Origin: Candidatus Sulfopaludibacter sp. | GTDB lineage: Bacteria; Acidobacteriota; Terriglobia; Bryobacterales; Bryobacteraceae | Direction of reading: 5' to 3' | Length of the DNA: 49,884 bases | NCBI GenBank assembly: GCA_031292755.1 | Contig: JARLGM010000032.1 | Coordinates: 1-49,884 of the forward strand | Program-made: the position numbers and the translations under genes | Notes under the pieces: generated by a model | What the model was told of the DNA's origin: nothing | What the model saw: the letters and a program-made list of their open reading frames with translations, nothing else | Database searches by the model: none | Shown here: one piece after another, positions 35,512 through 44,189 of the stretch | How positions within the stretch are numbered: the first letter of the stretch is position 1 | Layout of the letters: each line of letters starts with the position of its first letter

Positions 35512-35990
35512 TCCGCCACCGCCGGAACCAGCATCCACTTGAGCATGCAGTGCGGCTGGGCGGTGACGCGCGGGCAATCCACCCGCAGCAGCGCCGCCTT
35601 TTTCATATCGACAATCAGCGCCGGGCTGTTCAGCAGAAACGCGGCCAGGGAACTCATCAGCGGCTCATGGCTGGCCAAAAGGATGGCGGTCTCGTCTTTG
35701 TGTTCCCGCATTTCGCTCCAGCTTTCGTACGGAGAGGCCTCCGGTGCCAGGGCGGGGGTGCGCAGGATTTTCCCCTTGTATCCCAGGACGTCGGCCGCCA
35801 CGTCGGCCGTTTCCAGGGCCCGTTTATAAGGGCTGGAAAGCACCAGGCTGGGCGATACATCGGCCGCCCTGGCACGCTTCAGAACGCGCCGCAGCTTTTC
35901 TTTCCCCTCGCTGGTCAGGGCCCGTTCGGAATCGGAATGGCCGGGCGCAGCATCTTCGGCAATGCCATGTCGTAAGAGATAAATCTGCAT
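35508..35990 (-). CDS. sixA: Phosphohistidine phosphatase SixA-like
   Basis: A 160-residue histidine phosphatase. LLRHGIAE (Arg7, His8) is the catalytic RHG motif, SSPYKRALETA supplies the second Arg, and LASHEPL the second His. SixA in E. coli dephosphorylates phosphohistidine in relay proteins. The length and the RHGxAE start fit the SixA subfamily rather than phosphoglycerate mutases. The family is often found near CHAD and Ppx genes; here those lie 3 kb away, across an ADOP permease. Operon with DUF2252 by ATGA overlap. Confidence 0.9.
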
Positions 35991-36081
35991 CTACACGCCA
36001 TCATACAGTGGACCGGATCCACCCCTCGGCGGCGGTGCCGTCGTCTCTGCATGAAAGCCTTTCGACTCTGTGCCCTTTCCC

Positions 36082-36110
36082 TTGTACTTCGACAGGTGAT
36101 CTGTTATGCT
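36082..36110 (+). promoter_or_regulatory. Promoter upstream of the second ADOP permease
   Basis: TTGTAC (36082-36087) and TATGCT (36105-36110), 17 bases apart, a good sigma-70 type match. The spacer contains ACAGGTGATCTGT with ACAG/CTGT arms that may be an operator. The transcript would have a leader of about 120 bases before the ATG at 36238. Confidence 0.55.
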
Positions 36111-36237
36111 CCCTGTAGAAGTAAAAGGGAAGAGGAGCGGACTGCCGCCGGCACTCCTCGCGCGGGTTCCAGTAGTGCCCGCTCTACCCGGCGCCGCGCC
36201 GTCGCCACGGTGCGAGGCTCAGCTTTAGGAGTGGGTC

Positions 36238-38880
36238 ATGTTCAACGGTTTGTTTTTTCGTCTTCGTTCCCTCTTCCGGTCGCAAACCGTGGAATCCGAA
36301 ACGGAAGCCGAACTGCGATTCCACCGCGAACACCAAATCGAAAAGTACCTGCGGACCGGAATGACCCGCGACGAGGCCCTTCGGCAGGTGAGGCTGGATT
36401 TTGGAGGCCTCCCTCAGATCCGGGAGGAGTGCCGCGACGCGCGTGGTGTGTCTTTTTTTGAATCGATTGTCCAGGACCTGCGGTATGGCTGGCGGACCCT
36501 GCTGAAGTCGCCCGCCTTCGCCGCGGCAGCACTGTTCACACTGGCATTGGGAATCGGCGCGAACACCGCAATATTCTCCGTGGTCTACGGCATTCTGCTG
36601 CGGCCCTTGCCCTTCCGCGATGCGTCCCGCCTGGTCCTCCTCAACGAGACCACGCCGCGCGTCGGGATGGTGAGCGTCTCCTATCCGAATTTTCTGGATT
36701 GGCGCGCGCAGAGCCGCGCTTTTTCGGAAATGGCGGCCGTCAAGGCTGTCGGATTCAATATGAGCGGCACCGCGCAACCCGAAAACATCGGCGGCCTCGC
36801 CGTTTCGCCGGGCTTTCTGCCCATGATGGGGATTCGGCCCGTCATCGGCCGCGGCTTCGCGCCCGGCGAGGAAAAAGCGGGCACCGCTCCCGTTGTGCTC
36901 CTGAGCTTCGCACTGTGGCAGTCGCATTTCGGCGGCTCTGGGGAGGCGCTTGGACAGACCATCCGCCTGAACCGCCGGACCTTCACCATCGTCGGCGTTC
37001 TGCCGCCCGGCTTTCGCTGGGTGGACCGATGCGACATCCTGGAGCCTGCCGGCGTTTGGGCCACGAACAATGAAGCCGCCGCCGACCGGGGAGAGCGCGG
37101 TGACCTCGCGGTGGTGGGCCGGCTTGCTCCGGGCGTGAGAATCGAGCGGGCCCGCGTGGAAATGGAGGGCATCGCCTCACGCCTCGCCAGCGCGTATCCG
37201 GAAGACAACCAGTTCGGCGTGAACCTGCAGCCGCTGCGCGACGGCTTCTCCGGTGACATGCGCCCGGCCGTGCTGGTTCTCCTGGGAGCCGCGGTTTTCG
37301 TTCTCCTGGTGGCCTGCGCCAATGTCGCCAATCTGTTCCTCATGCGGGGCGCCGTGCGGGCCCGGGAAATGTCGTTGCGTCTCGCCATCGGGGCGAGTCG
37401 CGGCCGCATTGCCCGCCAGGTTCTGACAGAGAGTTTTCTGGTGGCCCTGCTGGGCGGCGTGGCCGGAGTGGGTCTCGCCATGGCCGGAATTCATGCCATC
37501 GCGCGCTGGACTCCGCCGGAGACTCTGGCCGGCGCAAGCATCGATATGAATCGCTCCGTCCTGCTGTTCTCTGCCGCTCTCGTCGTCCTCTCCATGTTTG
37601 TCTTCGGCCTGGCTCCCGCGCTGCATTCCACCGGGGGCGACATTCACTCCGGATTGAAACAGGGAGGCAAGGCAACCACCTCCGGTGCTCGCAGTCGTCT
37701 GCGCAGTTTGCTGGCCGCTACCGAAGTAGCCCTGGCCCTGATTCTCATGGTGGGCGCCGGGCTGATGATGAAGAGTCTCTATCGTCTGCTTGCGGTGGAC
37801 CCCGGCATCCGGGCCGAGCATGTCCTCAAGCTGGAGATGAGCCTCCGGACCGCGCAGTACGAGAAGGACCAGGCCGTGCTCAATTTTTGGCGGCAGGCGC
37901 TGGACAAGGTTCGCGCATTGCCGGGTGTGGAATCCGTGGCGGTCGGCACGGCCATCCCGCTCACCGACGACCATTCGCGTACCGATATCAGGGTGGAAGG
38001 AATGCCCGTGCCGGGGCCCGGCAAAGCCCCGCATCCGGACCAGCACACCGTCAGCCCCGAATATGAAAAGGTTCTCGGCGTTCGCCTCCTGCGCGGCCGC
38101 GGATTCACGGATGCGGATCGCGAGAACGCTCCCCTTGTGGCAATGGTCAATGCCACCTTCGCGCAACGCCTCTTCCCCGGCGCCGACCCCGTGGGCAAAC
38201 GATTCGCGTTCGGCCGCCTGGGAGCCGCCGGCGGCCACAAGTGGATCACCATTGTGGGCGTGGTGGCGGATACGAAAATGTACGGCCTCGCCAATCCTGC
38301 GCGCCTCGAAGTGTATCTGCCGTTCCGCCAGGCGCCCTCTAACGAGATGACGCTGCTGGTGAAGTCGCGCCAGGAACTTGCCACATTGGTTGCGCCGGTT
38401 CGCGCTGTCATCGCCTCCATCGATAAGGAGCAACCTGTCTTCGGAATCGCTACCATGCAGGAGGTAGTCAACAGTTCTACTTCCATGCGGCGCGTCACCC
38501 TGATCCTGCTCGAGGTATTTAGCGGGCTGGCGCTGCTGCTGGCCTCCATCGGCATCTACGGCGTGGTTTCCTACTCCGTGGCGCAACGGGCGCGCGAGAT
38601 CGGCGTCCGGGTGGCGCTGGGAGCCCGGCGCGCCGATGTGCTCCGGCTGGTACTAGCGCACGGCGGCAGGATCTCGGCTGCCGGCCTGATCATCGGCGGG
38701 GCGGCGTCTCTTGGGTTGACGCGTTTACTTGCGAATCTGCTGTACTCGGTGAGCGCCATCGATCCGGCGACCTTGGCAGCCGCCTCCTTCGTACTCGCGC
38801 TCGTTTCCATGCTCGCGTGCTATATTCCGGCTCGGCGGGCCCTGAAAGTGGATCCGCTGGTTGCTCTCCGGCATGAGTGA
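36238..38880 (+). CDS. ABC transporter permease, ADOP type with prefix domain
   Basis: An 880-residue inner-membrane protein. An AGGAG ribosome site precedes the ATG by about six bases. Residues 1-75 form the charged permease-prefix domain (ESETEAELRFHREHQIEKYL, GMTRDEALRQVRLDFGG), followed by two MacB-PCD/FtsX units: DLRYGWRTLLKSPAFAAAA and TLALGIGANTAIFSV open the first, VVSYSVAQRAREIGVRVALG marks the last helices, and CYIPARRALKVDPLVALRHE ends the protein. In Acidobacteriota such proteins are often preceded by a PadR-type regulator; none is here. Separate from any ATPase; the exported substrate is unknown. It sits between SixA/DUF2252 and Ppx/CHAD. Confidence 0.93.
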   Translation: MFNGLFFRLRSLFRSQTVESETEAELRFHREHQIEKYLRTGMTRDEALRQVRLDFGGLPQIREECRDARGVSFFESIVQDLRYGWRTLLKSPAFAAAALFTLALGIGANTAIFSVVYGILLRPLPFRDASRLVLLNETTPRVGMVSVSYPNFLDWRAQSRAFSEMAAVKAVGFNMSGTAQPENIGGLAVSPGFLPMMGIRPVIGRGFAPGEEKAGTAPVVLLSFALWQSHFGGSGEALGQTIRLNRRTFTIVGVLPPGFRWVDRCDILEPAGVWATNNEAAADRGERGDLAVVGRLAPGVRIERARVEMEGIASRLASAYPEDNQFGVNLQPLRDGFSGDMRPAVLVLLGAAVFVLLVACANVANLFLMRGAVRAREMSLRLAIGASRGRIARQVLTESFLVALLGGVAGVGLAMAGIHAIARWTPPETLAGASIDMNRSVLLFSAALVVLSMFVFGLAPALHSTGGDIHSGLKQGGKATTSGARSRLRSLLAATEVALALILMVGAGLMMKSLYRLLAVDPGIRAEHVLKLEMSLRTAQYEKDQAVLNFWRQALDKVRALPGVESVAVGTAIPLTDDHSRTDIRVEGMPVPGPGKAPHPDQHTVSPEYEKVLGVRLLRGRGFTDADRENAPLVAMVNATFAQRLFPGADPVGKRFAFGRLGAAGGHKWITIVGVVADTKMYGLANPARLEVYLPFRQAPSNEMTLLVKSRQELATLVAPVRAVIASIDKEQPVFGIATMQEVVNSSTSMRRVTLILLEVFSGLALLLASIGIYGVVSYSVAQRAREIGVRVALGARRADVLRLVLAHGGRISAAGLIIGGAASLGLTRLLANLLYSVSAIDPATLAAASFVLALVSMLACYIPARRALKVDPLVALRHE

Positions 38881-38932
38881 AAATCGTGCGCCTTCTGCCG
38901 ACGAAGCGTTAGCCCAGAAAGCGGTAAGTCAT

Positions 38933-38953
38933 AAGCTGTAAGCTGTTAGCTGA
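38933..38953. repeat. Three tandem heptads abutting the ppx start codon
   Basis: AAGCTGT (38933-38939), AAGCTGT (38940-38946) and TAGCTGA (38947-38953) run directly into the ATG at 38954, so they replace any Shine-Dalgarno sequence. A weaker unit, GTAAGTCAT, precedes them. It looks like a short tandemly repeated repetitive sequence rather than a designed operator. Confidence 0.6.
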
Positions 38954-40489
38954 ATGGCCCGATACGCGGCAATCGACATTGGCAGCAACTCCGTGCGCAT
39001 GGAAGCGGCGGAGGTTCTACCGGGACAGCCCACCCGGATTCTGGCCTCGGATCGCGAAGTGACCCGCCTGGGAGAAAGCGTGTTCCGCGCCGGCGCCGTC
39101 AGCGAAGAAGCGTTGAAGAATACCTGCGCGGTGCTGGCCCGCATGTCGGAGTTGTACCACCGGCTGGATGTGGTGGGAGTGCGCGCGGTGGCCACCAGCG
39201 CGATTCGCGACACGCGCAACCAGAAGGAGTTTCTGTCGCGGGCATCGGAAGCGATCGCCTCCCCCGTGGAGATCATCTCCGGACGCGAGGAAGCGCGCCT
39301 CATCCATCTGGGCGTGGAGAGCAGTTGGCCGCAGGCGGGCAAACGAGTCATCGTCATCGATATCGGAGGCGGCAGCGCGGAGATCATCGCGGCCGAAGAC
39401 GGCCACCTTCGCGAGGCCTACTCCAAGCCGTTGGGCGCCGTCCGCCTGCGCGAAAGCTTTCTCAGGGACGATCCACCCTCTGCGCGGCAATTGCACCAGA
39501 TGCACGAGTACATCCAGGAGAAACTCTGGAGCGCTGTGCGGCGCCTGGGCCACACCGGATGGGACCGTGCCATCGCCACTTCGGCCAGCGCGTCAGCCGT
39601 GGCCAGCGCCGTGGCGCGCGTGCCCCGCTCCAAGCGCGACGATATCGACCGCCTCCGCGTGACCGCCGGACAGGTGCGGAATCTCTACCGGAAACTGGCG
39701 GAGCTGAACCTGGCGGGGCGGCGGAAAATCACCGGTATTGGCCCGCGGCGTGCCGAGATCATCGTGCCCGGGATCGCCGTGTTGCTGGATTTTCTTCAGG
39801 AGTTTCATCTACCCGCGGTTTACTACTCGCGCGCCGGTGTGCGCGACGGCATCATCGCCGACCTGGCGTCGCGCAACGTGGGCGCGGAGCTCTCGCGCCT
39901 CAGCCGCGACCAGCGCCGCGAGGTGGAAGACATGGGGCGCCGCTATGGCGTCTCGCTCGAACGGGCGCGGCGCGTGGCCAATATCGCCTCGCAAATCTTC
40001 ACCGCGCTCCAGCCCTTGCATCAGTTGCCTCCGGCATCCGGCAAATTGCTGGAGGCGGCCGCGTACCTGCTCGACGTGGGCCACTACGTCAGCAGCGTGG
40101 GCCACCATAAGCATTCGTATTACGTCGTGTACAACTCCGATATGCCGGGCTTCACCGAACGGGAGCGCATCCTAATCGCCGCCCTGTGCCGCTATCACCG
40201 CAAATCGCTGCCGAGCCCCATGCACAGCGCTTTTCAGTTGCTGTCGCCGGATGAGAAGCGAATTCTGACCCTGCTGATTCCGCCGCTCCGCCTGGCCGAC
40301 AATCTGGAGCGCAGTCACGAGCAGCGCATTCAATCGGTGGACTGCCGCCTGAACGGCAATGGCGAAGTCATGCTCCAGGTGCATTCCAGCGGGAATATCG
40401 ATCTGGAGCAATGGGCCGCGGAACGGGCTGCCGATGTGTTCCGCCAGGTCTACAACCGCCCGGTGGCCGTCACCAAAGCGCGCTCCTGA
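38954..40489 (+). CDS. ppx: Ppx/GppA phosphatase family protein with HD-type C-terminus
   Basis: Exopolyphosphatase/guanosine pentaphosphate phosphatase family: removes terminal phosphate from polyphosphate and may act on pppGpp. The 511-residue protein opens YAAIDIGSNSVRMEAAEV, the actin-like ATPase-fold nucleotide loop, and has VDIGGGSAEIIAA-type second loop (VIVIDIGGGSAEIIAAEDG). The C-terminal part, from about 320, is helical with LLEAAAYLLDVGHYVSSVGH and a second His-rich run (YHRKSLP), an HD-like domain as in bacterial Ppx. A CHAD-domain gene starts one base after the stop, which supports a polyphosphate role. No ribosome site is visible because heptad repeats fill the region. Confidence 0.93.
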   Translation: MARYAAIDIGSNSVRMEAAEVLPGQPTRILASDREVTRLGESVFRAGAVSEEALKNTCAVLARMSELYHRLDVVGVRAVATSAIRDTRNQKEFLSRASEAIASPVEIISGREEARLIHLGVESSWPQAGKRVIVIDIGGGSAEIIAAEDGHLREAYSKPLGAVRLRESFLRDDPPSARQLHQMHEYIQEKLWSAVRRLGHTGWDRAIATSASASAVASAVARVPRSKRDDIDRLRVTAGQVRNLYRKLAELNLAGRRKITGIGPRRAEIIVPGIAVLLDFLQEFHLPAVYYSRAGVRDGIIADLASRNVGAELSRLSRDQRREVEDMGRRYGVSLERARRVANIASQIFTALQPLHQLPPASGKLLEAAAYLLDVGHYVSSVGHHKHSYYVVYNSDMPGFTERERILIAALCRYHRKSLPSPMHSAFQLLSPDEKRILTLLIPPLRLADNLERSHEQRIQSVDCRLNGNGEVMLQVHSSGNIDLEQWAAERAADVFRQVYNRPVAVTKARS

Positions 40490-40490
40490 T

Positions 40491-41342
40491 ATGCGGAAAT
40501 ACGTCCAACAGCAGACCAGAGCGCTCCTCGGAGCCTTCGCCCGGCGGCTGACTCTCGCGGCGGAGACCGGCGATGCCGGCGCCATCCACGACCTGCGCGT
40601 GGCCATCCGCCGCCTCAGCCGCGGTCTCCGCACCTTCGTGCCGTACTATCCGGACCGGTCCTGGAAGAGCATTCGGACCCAACTGCGCCACGTGATGCGG
40701 TTGGCCGGCGCCGTCCGGGACCGCGACATCGCCCTGGAATGCCTGGCCAAAGCAGGCATTGCCGCGCAGGCTGCCATCGTCACCCGGCTGGAGTCGGAAA
40801 GGCGCCAGGCCAACGAGGAGTTCCTGGCCGAAATCCGCCAATGGAAGCAGCGAGGCATTACACGCCAGTGGAGCAGCCGGCTGACCGTACCCGTCCCTCC
40901 GAACGAACGCAGCACCGCGCGGGCGCATGCCGCGCGCACGCTGCCGCGACTCGCCGCCGATTATTTCCGGCAGGTCCGTGCCCTGCTGGCCGAAGGTCCA
41001 CACCCCAGAGAACTGCACCGGGCCCGCCTGGCCACCAAGCGGTTTCGCTACACGCTGGAACTGTTCCGTTCCTGTTACGGCACTGGCCTGGAAACCCGCA
41101 TTGCCGAACTCCGCAGGGTCCAGCAGGTATTGGGTGATGTGAACGACAGTATGGCATCGCGCGATCTGCTGTCCAAGGCCATGGAAAAATCCCCCGAGCG
41201 CAAGAAGATCCGCCGGTTTCTCAAAGAACGGGCCGGGCAGGATGCCGCGTCCTTCCGGAAGGAATGGGAGGAGCGCTTCGATGCCCCGGGCCGGGAAGCC
41301 TGGTGGAAGACATACCTCAAAAATATGCGCCAATCCACGTAA
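40491..41342 (+). CDS. CHAD domain protein
   Basis: 283 residues from the ATG at 40491, one base after the Ppx stop; the longer open frame from 40359 lies inside ppx. The helical domain has conserved His and basic residues: IHDLRVAIRRLSRGLRTF, RHVMRLAGAVRDRDIAL, ELHRARLATKRFRYTLELF and LGDVNDSMASRDLL. CHAD domains bind polyphosphate through such His/Arg/Lys surfaces. Tight linkage with Ppx suggests the two act on the same polyphosphate, for example by bringing the enzyme to granules. No transmembrane segment. Confidence 0.93.
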   Translation: MRKYVQQQTRALLGAFARRLTLAAETGDAGAIHDLRVAIRRLSRGLRTFVPYYPDRSWKSIRTQLRHVMRLAGAVRDRDIALECLAKAGIAAQAAIVTRLESERRQANEEFLAEIRQWKQRGITRQWSSRLTVPVPPNERSTARAHAARTLPRLAADYFRQVRALLAEGPHPRELHRARLATKRFRYTLELFRSCYGTGLETRIAELRRVQQVLGDVNDSMASRDLLSKAMEKSPERKKIRRFLKERAGQDAASFRKEWEERFDAPGREAWWKTYLKNMRQST

Positions 41343-41387
41343 CCAAATCGCCGGTTCGGAGTATTAGCAATGAAGGGACATGGACGA

Positions 41388-41708
41388 ATGAAACTCGCAT
41401 TGATCGCCCTACTGGCGCTGGCCCCCATATTCGCTGCCACCGACTGGTGGGATCAGGCCGACGCAAGGCGCGCCCGCGCCGAAGCCGCCCGGGAGCGCGC
41501 GGAAATCTCGCGGGAGGTGCGCCAGGCAAGAAGGGAAACGGAACGGGAAATGATGCGCACCCGCGTCGAGGTCCGCCGGGCCACCAGCGAAGCCCGCCTG
41601 CAAGCTCGGGAAACCGCTGACGAAGCGCGCCGCGAAGTCCGCCGGGCCATTGCCGATGTGGACCGCACCACACGGGAGATGCGTTCGCGTTACCATCATT
41701 TGTATTAA
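41388..41708 (+). CDS. Small exported Arg/Glu-rich coiled-coil protein
   Basis: About 106 residues from the ATG at 41388, or 112 from the ATG at 41370. A clear signal peptide (MKLALIALLALAPIFA, cut before Ala-Thr) precedes a mature part of about 90 residues that is almost all Ala, Arg and Glu with little hydrophobic content, ending in an aromatic YHHLY. Heptad-like spacing suggests a long helix or coiled coil. I do not recognise the family. A GAGAGGAG ribosome site and the next gene follow within 22 bases, so it probably shares a transcript with the GIY-YIG-type gene. Confidence 0.65.
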   Translation: MKLALIALLALAPIFAATDWWDQADARRARAEAARERAEISREVRQARRETEREMMRTRVEVRRATSEARLQARETADEARREVRRAIADVDRTTREMRSRYHHLY

Positions 41709-41730
41709 GAGAGAGGAGCACCTCAAACGA

Positions 41731-42075
41731 ATGGCAGAGACCGGGTTACGCGGACCGTTTGCATTGACAGCCTCAGGAATTAATCAGGAAGTTTCCAGTA
41801 CATCTCCAGGCGCTTACGTGCTGGACCAGGCTCACGAGGAGGGTGGTTTTCACATTAGTTACTGCGGCCGCTCCGACACCGACGTGAGCCAGCGTCTGCA
41901 GGAGCACGTCGGCAAGTACAAGCGATTTAAATACGAATATTACGCCACGCCCAAGGAAGCTTTTGACAAAGAGTGCGGCCTGTACCACGATTTCAATCCG
42001 CCAGCCAAAATCCAGCACCCGACCCGCCCCAGCGGCTCCGGCTGGAAATGTCCCCGCTGCAAGATCTGGGGATAA
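41731..42075 (+). CDS. Mini GIY-YIG-like protein with C-terminal CxxC
   Basis: 114 residues from the ATG at 41731, preceded by GAGAGGAG; the open frame extends upstream to 41650 but overlaps the previous gene. A GIY-YIG-type order is visible: GAYVL (Tyr28 or so), HISYCGRS (the YIG position as YCG, followed by the catalytic-type Arg), RLQEH, then EAFDKECGLYHDFNPP with Glu and Asn. The C-terminus carries WKCPRCKIW, a CxxC that may bind zinc as half of a ribbon. Family nucleases cut DNA, but free-standing small ones like this are poorly known. The assignment rests on motif reading only. Confidence 0.72.
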   Translation: MAETGLRGPFALTASGINQEVSSTSPGAYVLDQAHEEGGFHISYCGRSDTDVSQRLQEHVGKYKRFKYEYYATPKEAFDKECGLYHDFNPPAKIQHPTRPSGSGWKCPRCKIWG

Positions 42076-42127
42076 TCGCGGGAACAAACCGGCGGGCGCA
42101 GCCGTATGGTACGAATTGAGGAAACCT

Positions 42128-43054
42128 ATGCGCACAAGGCTCCTGATTCCCCTGCTGGCCCCCGCGCTACTTGCCCTGACGGCCTGCGATATTGAAGACT
42201 TCGACAGTGGCGGACGGTACAACCGCGACTTTCACTACAACTATCCCATGCATGCGGACGGCCGTCTGGAAGTGGAAACCTTCAACGGTTCGATAGAGAT
42301 TTCCGGCTGGGATCAAGCCACTGTAGATATCAGCGGCACTAAGTACGGCCCCACCCAGGATGCGGCCGATTCGCTCAAGGTGGACATCGGCAATTCGCCG
42401 GATTCCATCTCCGTGCGCGTGGCGCGGCCCATGGAACGCCGCAACCACCTGGGCGCCCGCTTTGTGATCAAGGTACCGCGGGGCGCTATCCTGGATCGCA
42501 TTGTCGCCTCCAATGGTTCGATTCGCACCATGGACGGCGCCGGCCCCGCGCGTCTGCACACCTCGAATGGATCGATCCGGGTGGAGGACCTGCGCGGCCA
42601 ACTGAGCGCGGAAACCAGCAACAGTTCGGTGGAACTGTCGCACGTGGATGGCGACGTGACCATCCACACCTCCAACGGCCACATCCGCATCGAAGGTGTC
42701 CGCGGCGCCGTGGATGCCCACACCTCCAACAGCAGCGTGAACCTGAAGATTGAGCACGCCGATAAACCCGTTCGCGTGGAATCGACCAACGGTTCGGTGG
42801 ACCTGGCGCTGCCGGCGGATTTCTCCAGCAACGTGCGGGTCAATACCTCCAACAACGGAATTACCGTCCGCGTGCCTACCGAGCCCAATGCCCGGCTGAT
42901 TGCGCGCACCAGCAACGGCTCCATCACCACCGAATTCGATATGCGGGTGCAGGGCGAAATCAGCAAGAACCATCTGGAAGGCATGCTGGGCCACGGCGGC
43001 GGGCTGTTCGAACTGAACACCTCGAACAGCAATATCCGGCTGGTAAAGATGTAA
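42128..43054 (+). CDS. DUF4097-like lipoprotein (beta-helical)
   Basis: 308 residues from the ATG at 42128; an upstream extension to 41963 is a shadow of the previous gene. MRTRLLIPLLAPALLALTAC ends in a lipobox (LTAC), so it should be lipid-anchored. The rest is a repeating pattern of about 17-23 residues: SNGSIRTMDG, SNGSIRVEDL, SNSSVELSHV, SNGHIRIEGV, SNSSVNLKIE, TNGSVDLALP and SNNGITVRV, typical of a right-handed beta-helix as in DUF4097. Such proteins sit on the cell surface or outer membrane, with unknown partners. Confidence 0.88.
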   Translation: MRTRLLIPLLAPALLALTACDIEDFDSGGRYNRDFHYNYPMHADGRLEVETFNGSIEISGWDQATVDISGTKYGPTQDAADSLKVDIGNSPDSISVRVARPMERRNHLGARFVIKVPRGAILDRIVASNGSIRTMDGAGPARLHTSNGSIRVEDLRGQLSAETSNSSVELSHVDGDVTIHTSNGHIRIEGVRGAVDAHTSNSSVNLKIEHADKPVRVESTNGSVDLALPADFSSNVRVNTSNNGITVRVPTEPNARLIARTSNGSITTEFDMRVQGEISKNHLEGMLGHGGGLFELNTSNSNIRLVKM

Positions 43055-43061
43055 GGCGCCC

Positions 43062-43694
43062 CTACTGCTGCGGCTGCGCGCCGCGGATGGCCTCGGCGAT
43101 TTCGGCAGCCCGGGCGCGCGCCGTGTGCATATAGTTTTCGTTCTTAGCCACGCGGTCCAGGATAGGCAGGAACTGATCGGTCGCCACCAGGCGCCCACGC
43201 TCGAGTGCGGATCCGAGCAGCATCAGGGCTTTGAACACGCCCAGGTGATCGTACTTAGCGGCGCGCTCCAGGTCGATGCGGTGCTCGGCGGATTCGGCCA
43301 TGCGCTCGAACCAGTCCAGCAGGGCTTGCGCGTTGGGGTCCGTCGAATAGTTGAACTTCACTTCGGTCTTCTGGCCGCCCACGTCCCAGCCGAAGGTCTT
43401 GGTTCCCATGAACGCCACCTTGACGGGTGCCTCCAGGGGATGCTTGAAGTGATCCAGCTTTTCGGCCAGGTCGAACACCGCCTGCACCTCGGCGGAAGAG
43501 AGTTTGAACTTCAGGGGCAGGTCGTCGTCTTTAGCCTCGCGGTAGTCGGTATCGCCGCTCTTTTGCACGGTGAGCTGGAAATAAGCCGGAGTGCTTCCGG
43601 GAAAATCGCGCGAGTAGAAAAGGCTCGGTTCATCGCCTGCCAGCAGCAGGCTCGCAAAGGCAAAAATCAGGGTCCACTTCATGTTTCCCCTCAC
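43062..43694 (-). CDS. Exported protein of unknown function
   Basis: A 210-residue protein (or 206 from the ATG at 43682). A signal peptide ([16 protein letters not shown]) is followed by a domain with [20 protein letters not shown], several acidic stretches and a helical C-terminus. The segment from [21 protein letters not shown] to the Cys-free end suggests a fold made of a beta part and a helix bundle. I do not recognise a family. The ATG at 43694 overlaps the ruvC stop in ATGA, so it may be coupled to ruvC, although a secreted protein is an odd partner for it. Confidence 0.65.
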   Translation of the reverse strand: MRGNMKWTLIFAFASLLLAGDEPSLFYSRDFPGSTPAYFQLTVQKSGDTDYREAKDDDLPLKFKLSSAEVQAVFDLAEKLDHFKHPLEAPVKVAFMGTKTFGWDVGGQKTEVKFNYSTDPNAQALLDWFERMAESAEHRIDLERAAKYDHLGVFKALMLLGSALERGRLVATDQFLPILDRVAKNENYMHTARARAAEIAEAIRGAQPQQ

Positions 43695-44188
43695 GGCTGC
43701 GCCCCGGTGAGCAGCCGGGTAGCTTCATGGGTGGCATGGCAGATGGCCACCGCCAGCGCATCGCAGGCGTCTTCGGATTCAATCGCCTGCGGCAGGCGCA
43801 GCAGCGACCGGACCATCAACTGCACCTGCGACTTTTCGGCCCTGCCATACCCCACCACGCTCATCTTCACTTCGAGCGGAGAATACTCCGCGAACTGCAT
43901 CCCCGCCTCCGCGATGGAAAGCAGCGCGATGCCGCGGACATGCGCCAGCTTCAGCGCCGTCTTCACATTGGCCGCGAAAAACACTTCTTCCACCGCCGCC
44001 GCCTGGGGCGCGTGCTCGCGAATCAACTCGCGCAACCCGCAGGCTATTTCCAGCAACCGCTTCTCAAAGGGCCACTTGGTATTGGTGCGGATCACTCCGC
44101 TCGCCAGCAGGCGATGAACGCCGCCGTCGCTTTCGATTACGCCGTAACCGGTCCGCTCCGAGCCGCAATCGATACCAAGGACCCGCAC
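43691..44188 (-). CDS. ruvC: Crossover junction endodeoxyribonuclease RuvC
   Basis: Resolves Holliday junctions in recombination and repair; a dimer that works with RuvAB. The 165-residue length is normal. [17 protein letters not shown] has the first catalytic Asp (Asp7), [20 protein letters not shown] the second acidic cluster, and [15 protein letters not shown] the last Asp. It uses a GTG start, one base downstream of the YebC-family stop. The pair yebC-ruvC is common. ruvA and ruvB are not in the window. Confidence 0.95.
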   Translation of the reverse strand: MRVLGIDCGSERTGYGVIESDGGVHRLLASGVIRTNTKWPFEKRLLEIACGLRELIREHAPQAAAVEEVFFAANVKTALKLAHVRGIALLSIAEAGMQFAEYSPLEVKMSVVGYGRAEKSQVQLMVRSLLRLPQAIESEDACDALAVAICHATHEATRLLTGAQP

Positions 44189-44189
44189 G

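Noticed and set aside
37177..38586. Minus-strand open frame of 469 residues opposite the second ADOP permease
   Set aside because: Codon-reversal shadow with low-complexity His/Gln/Gly composition; the permease is clear on the plus strand.
36238..38880. Mobile element carrying the ADOP permease
   Set aside because: No terminal inverted repeats, target duplications or transposase were found; displacement of SixA from Ppx is only suggestive.
40359..40490. N-terminal extension of the CHAD protein
   Set aside because: It lies inside ppx in another frame, and the CHAD domain starts naturally at the ATG at 40491.
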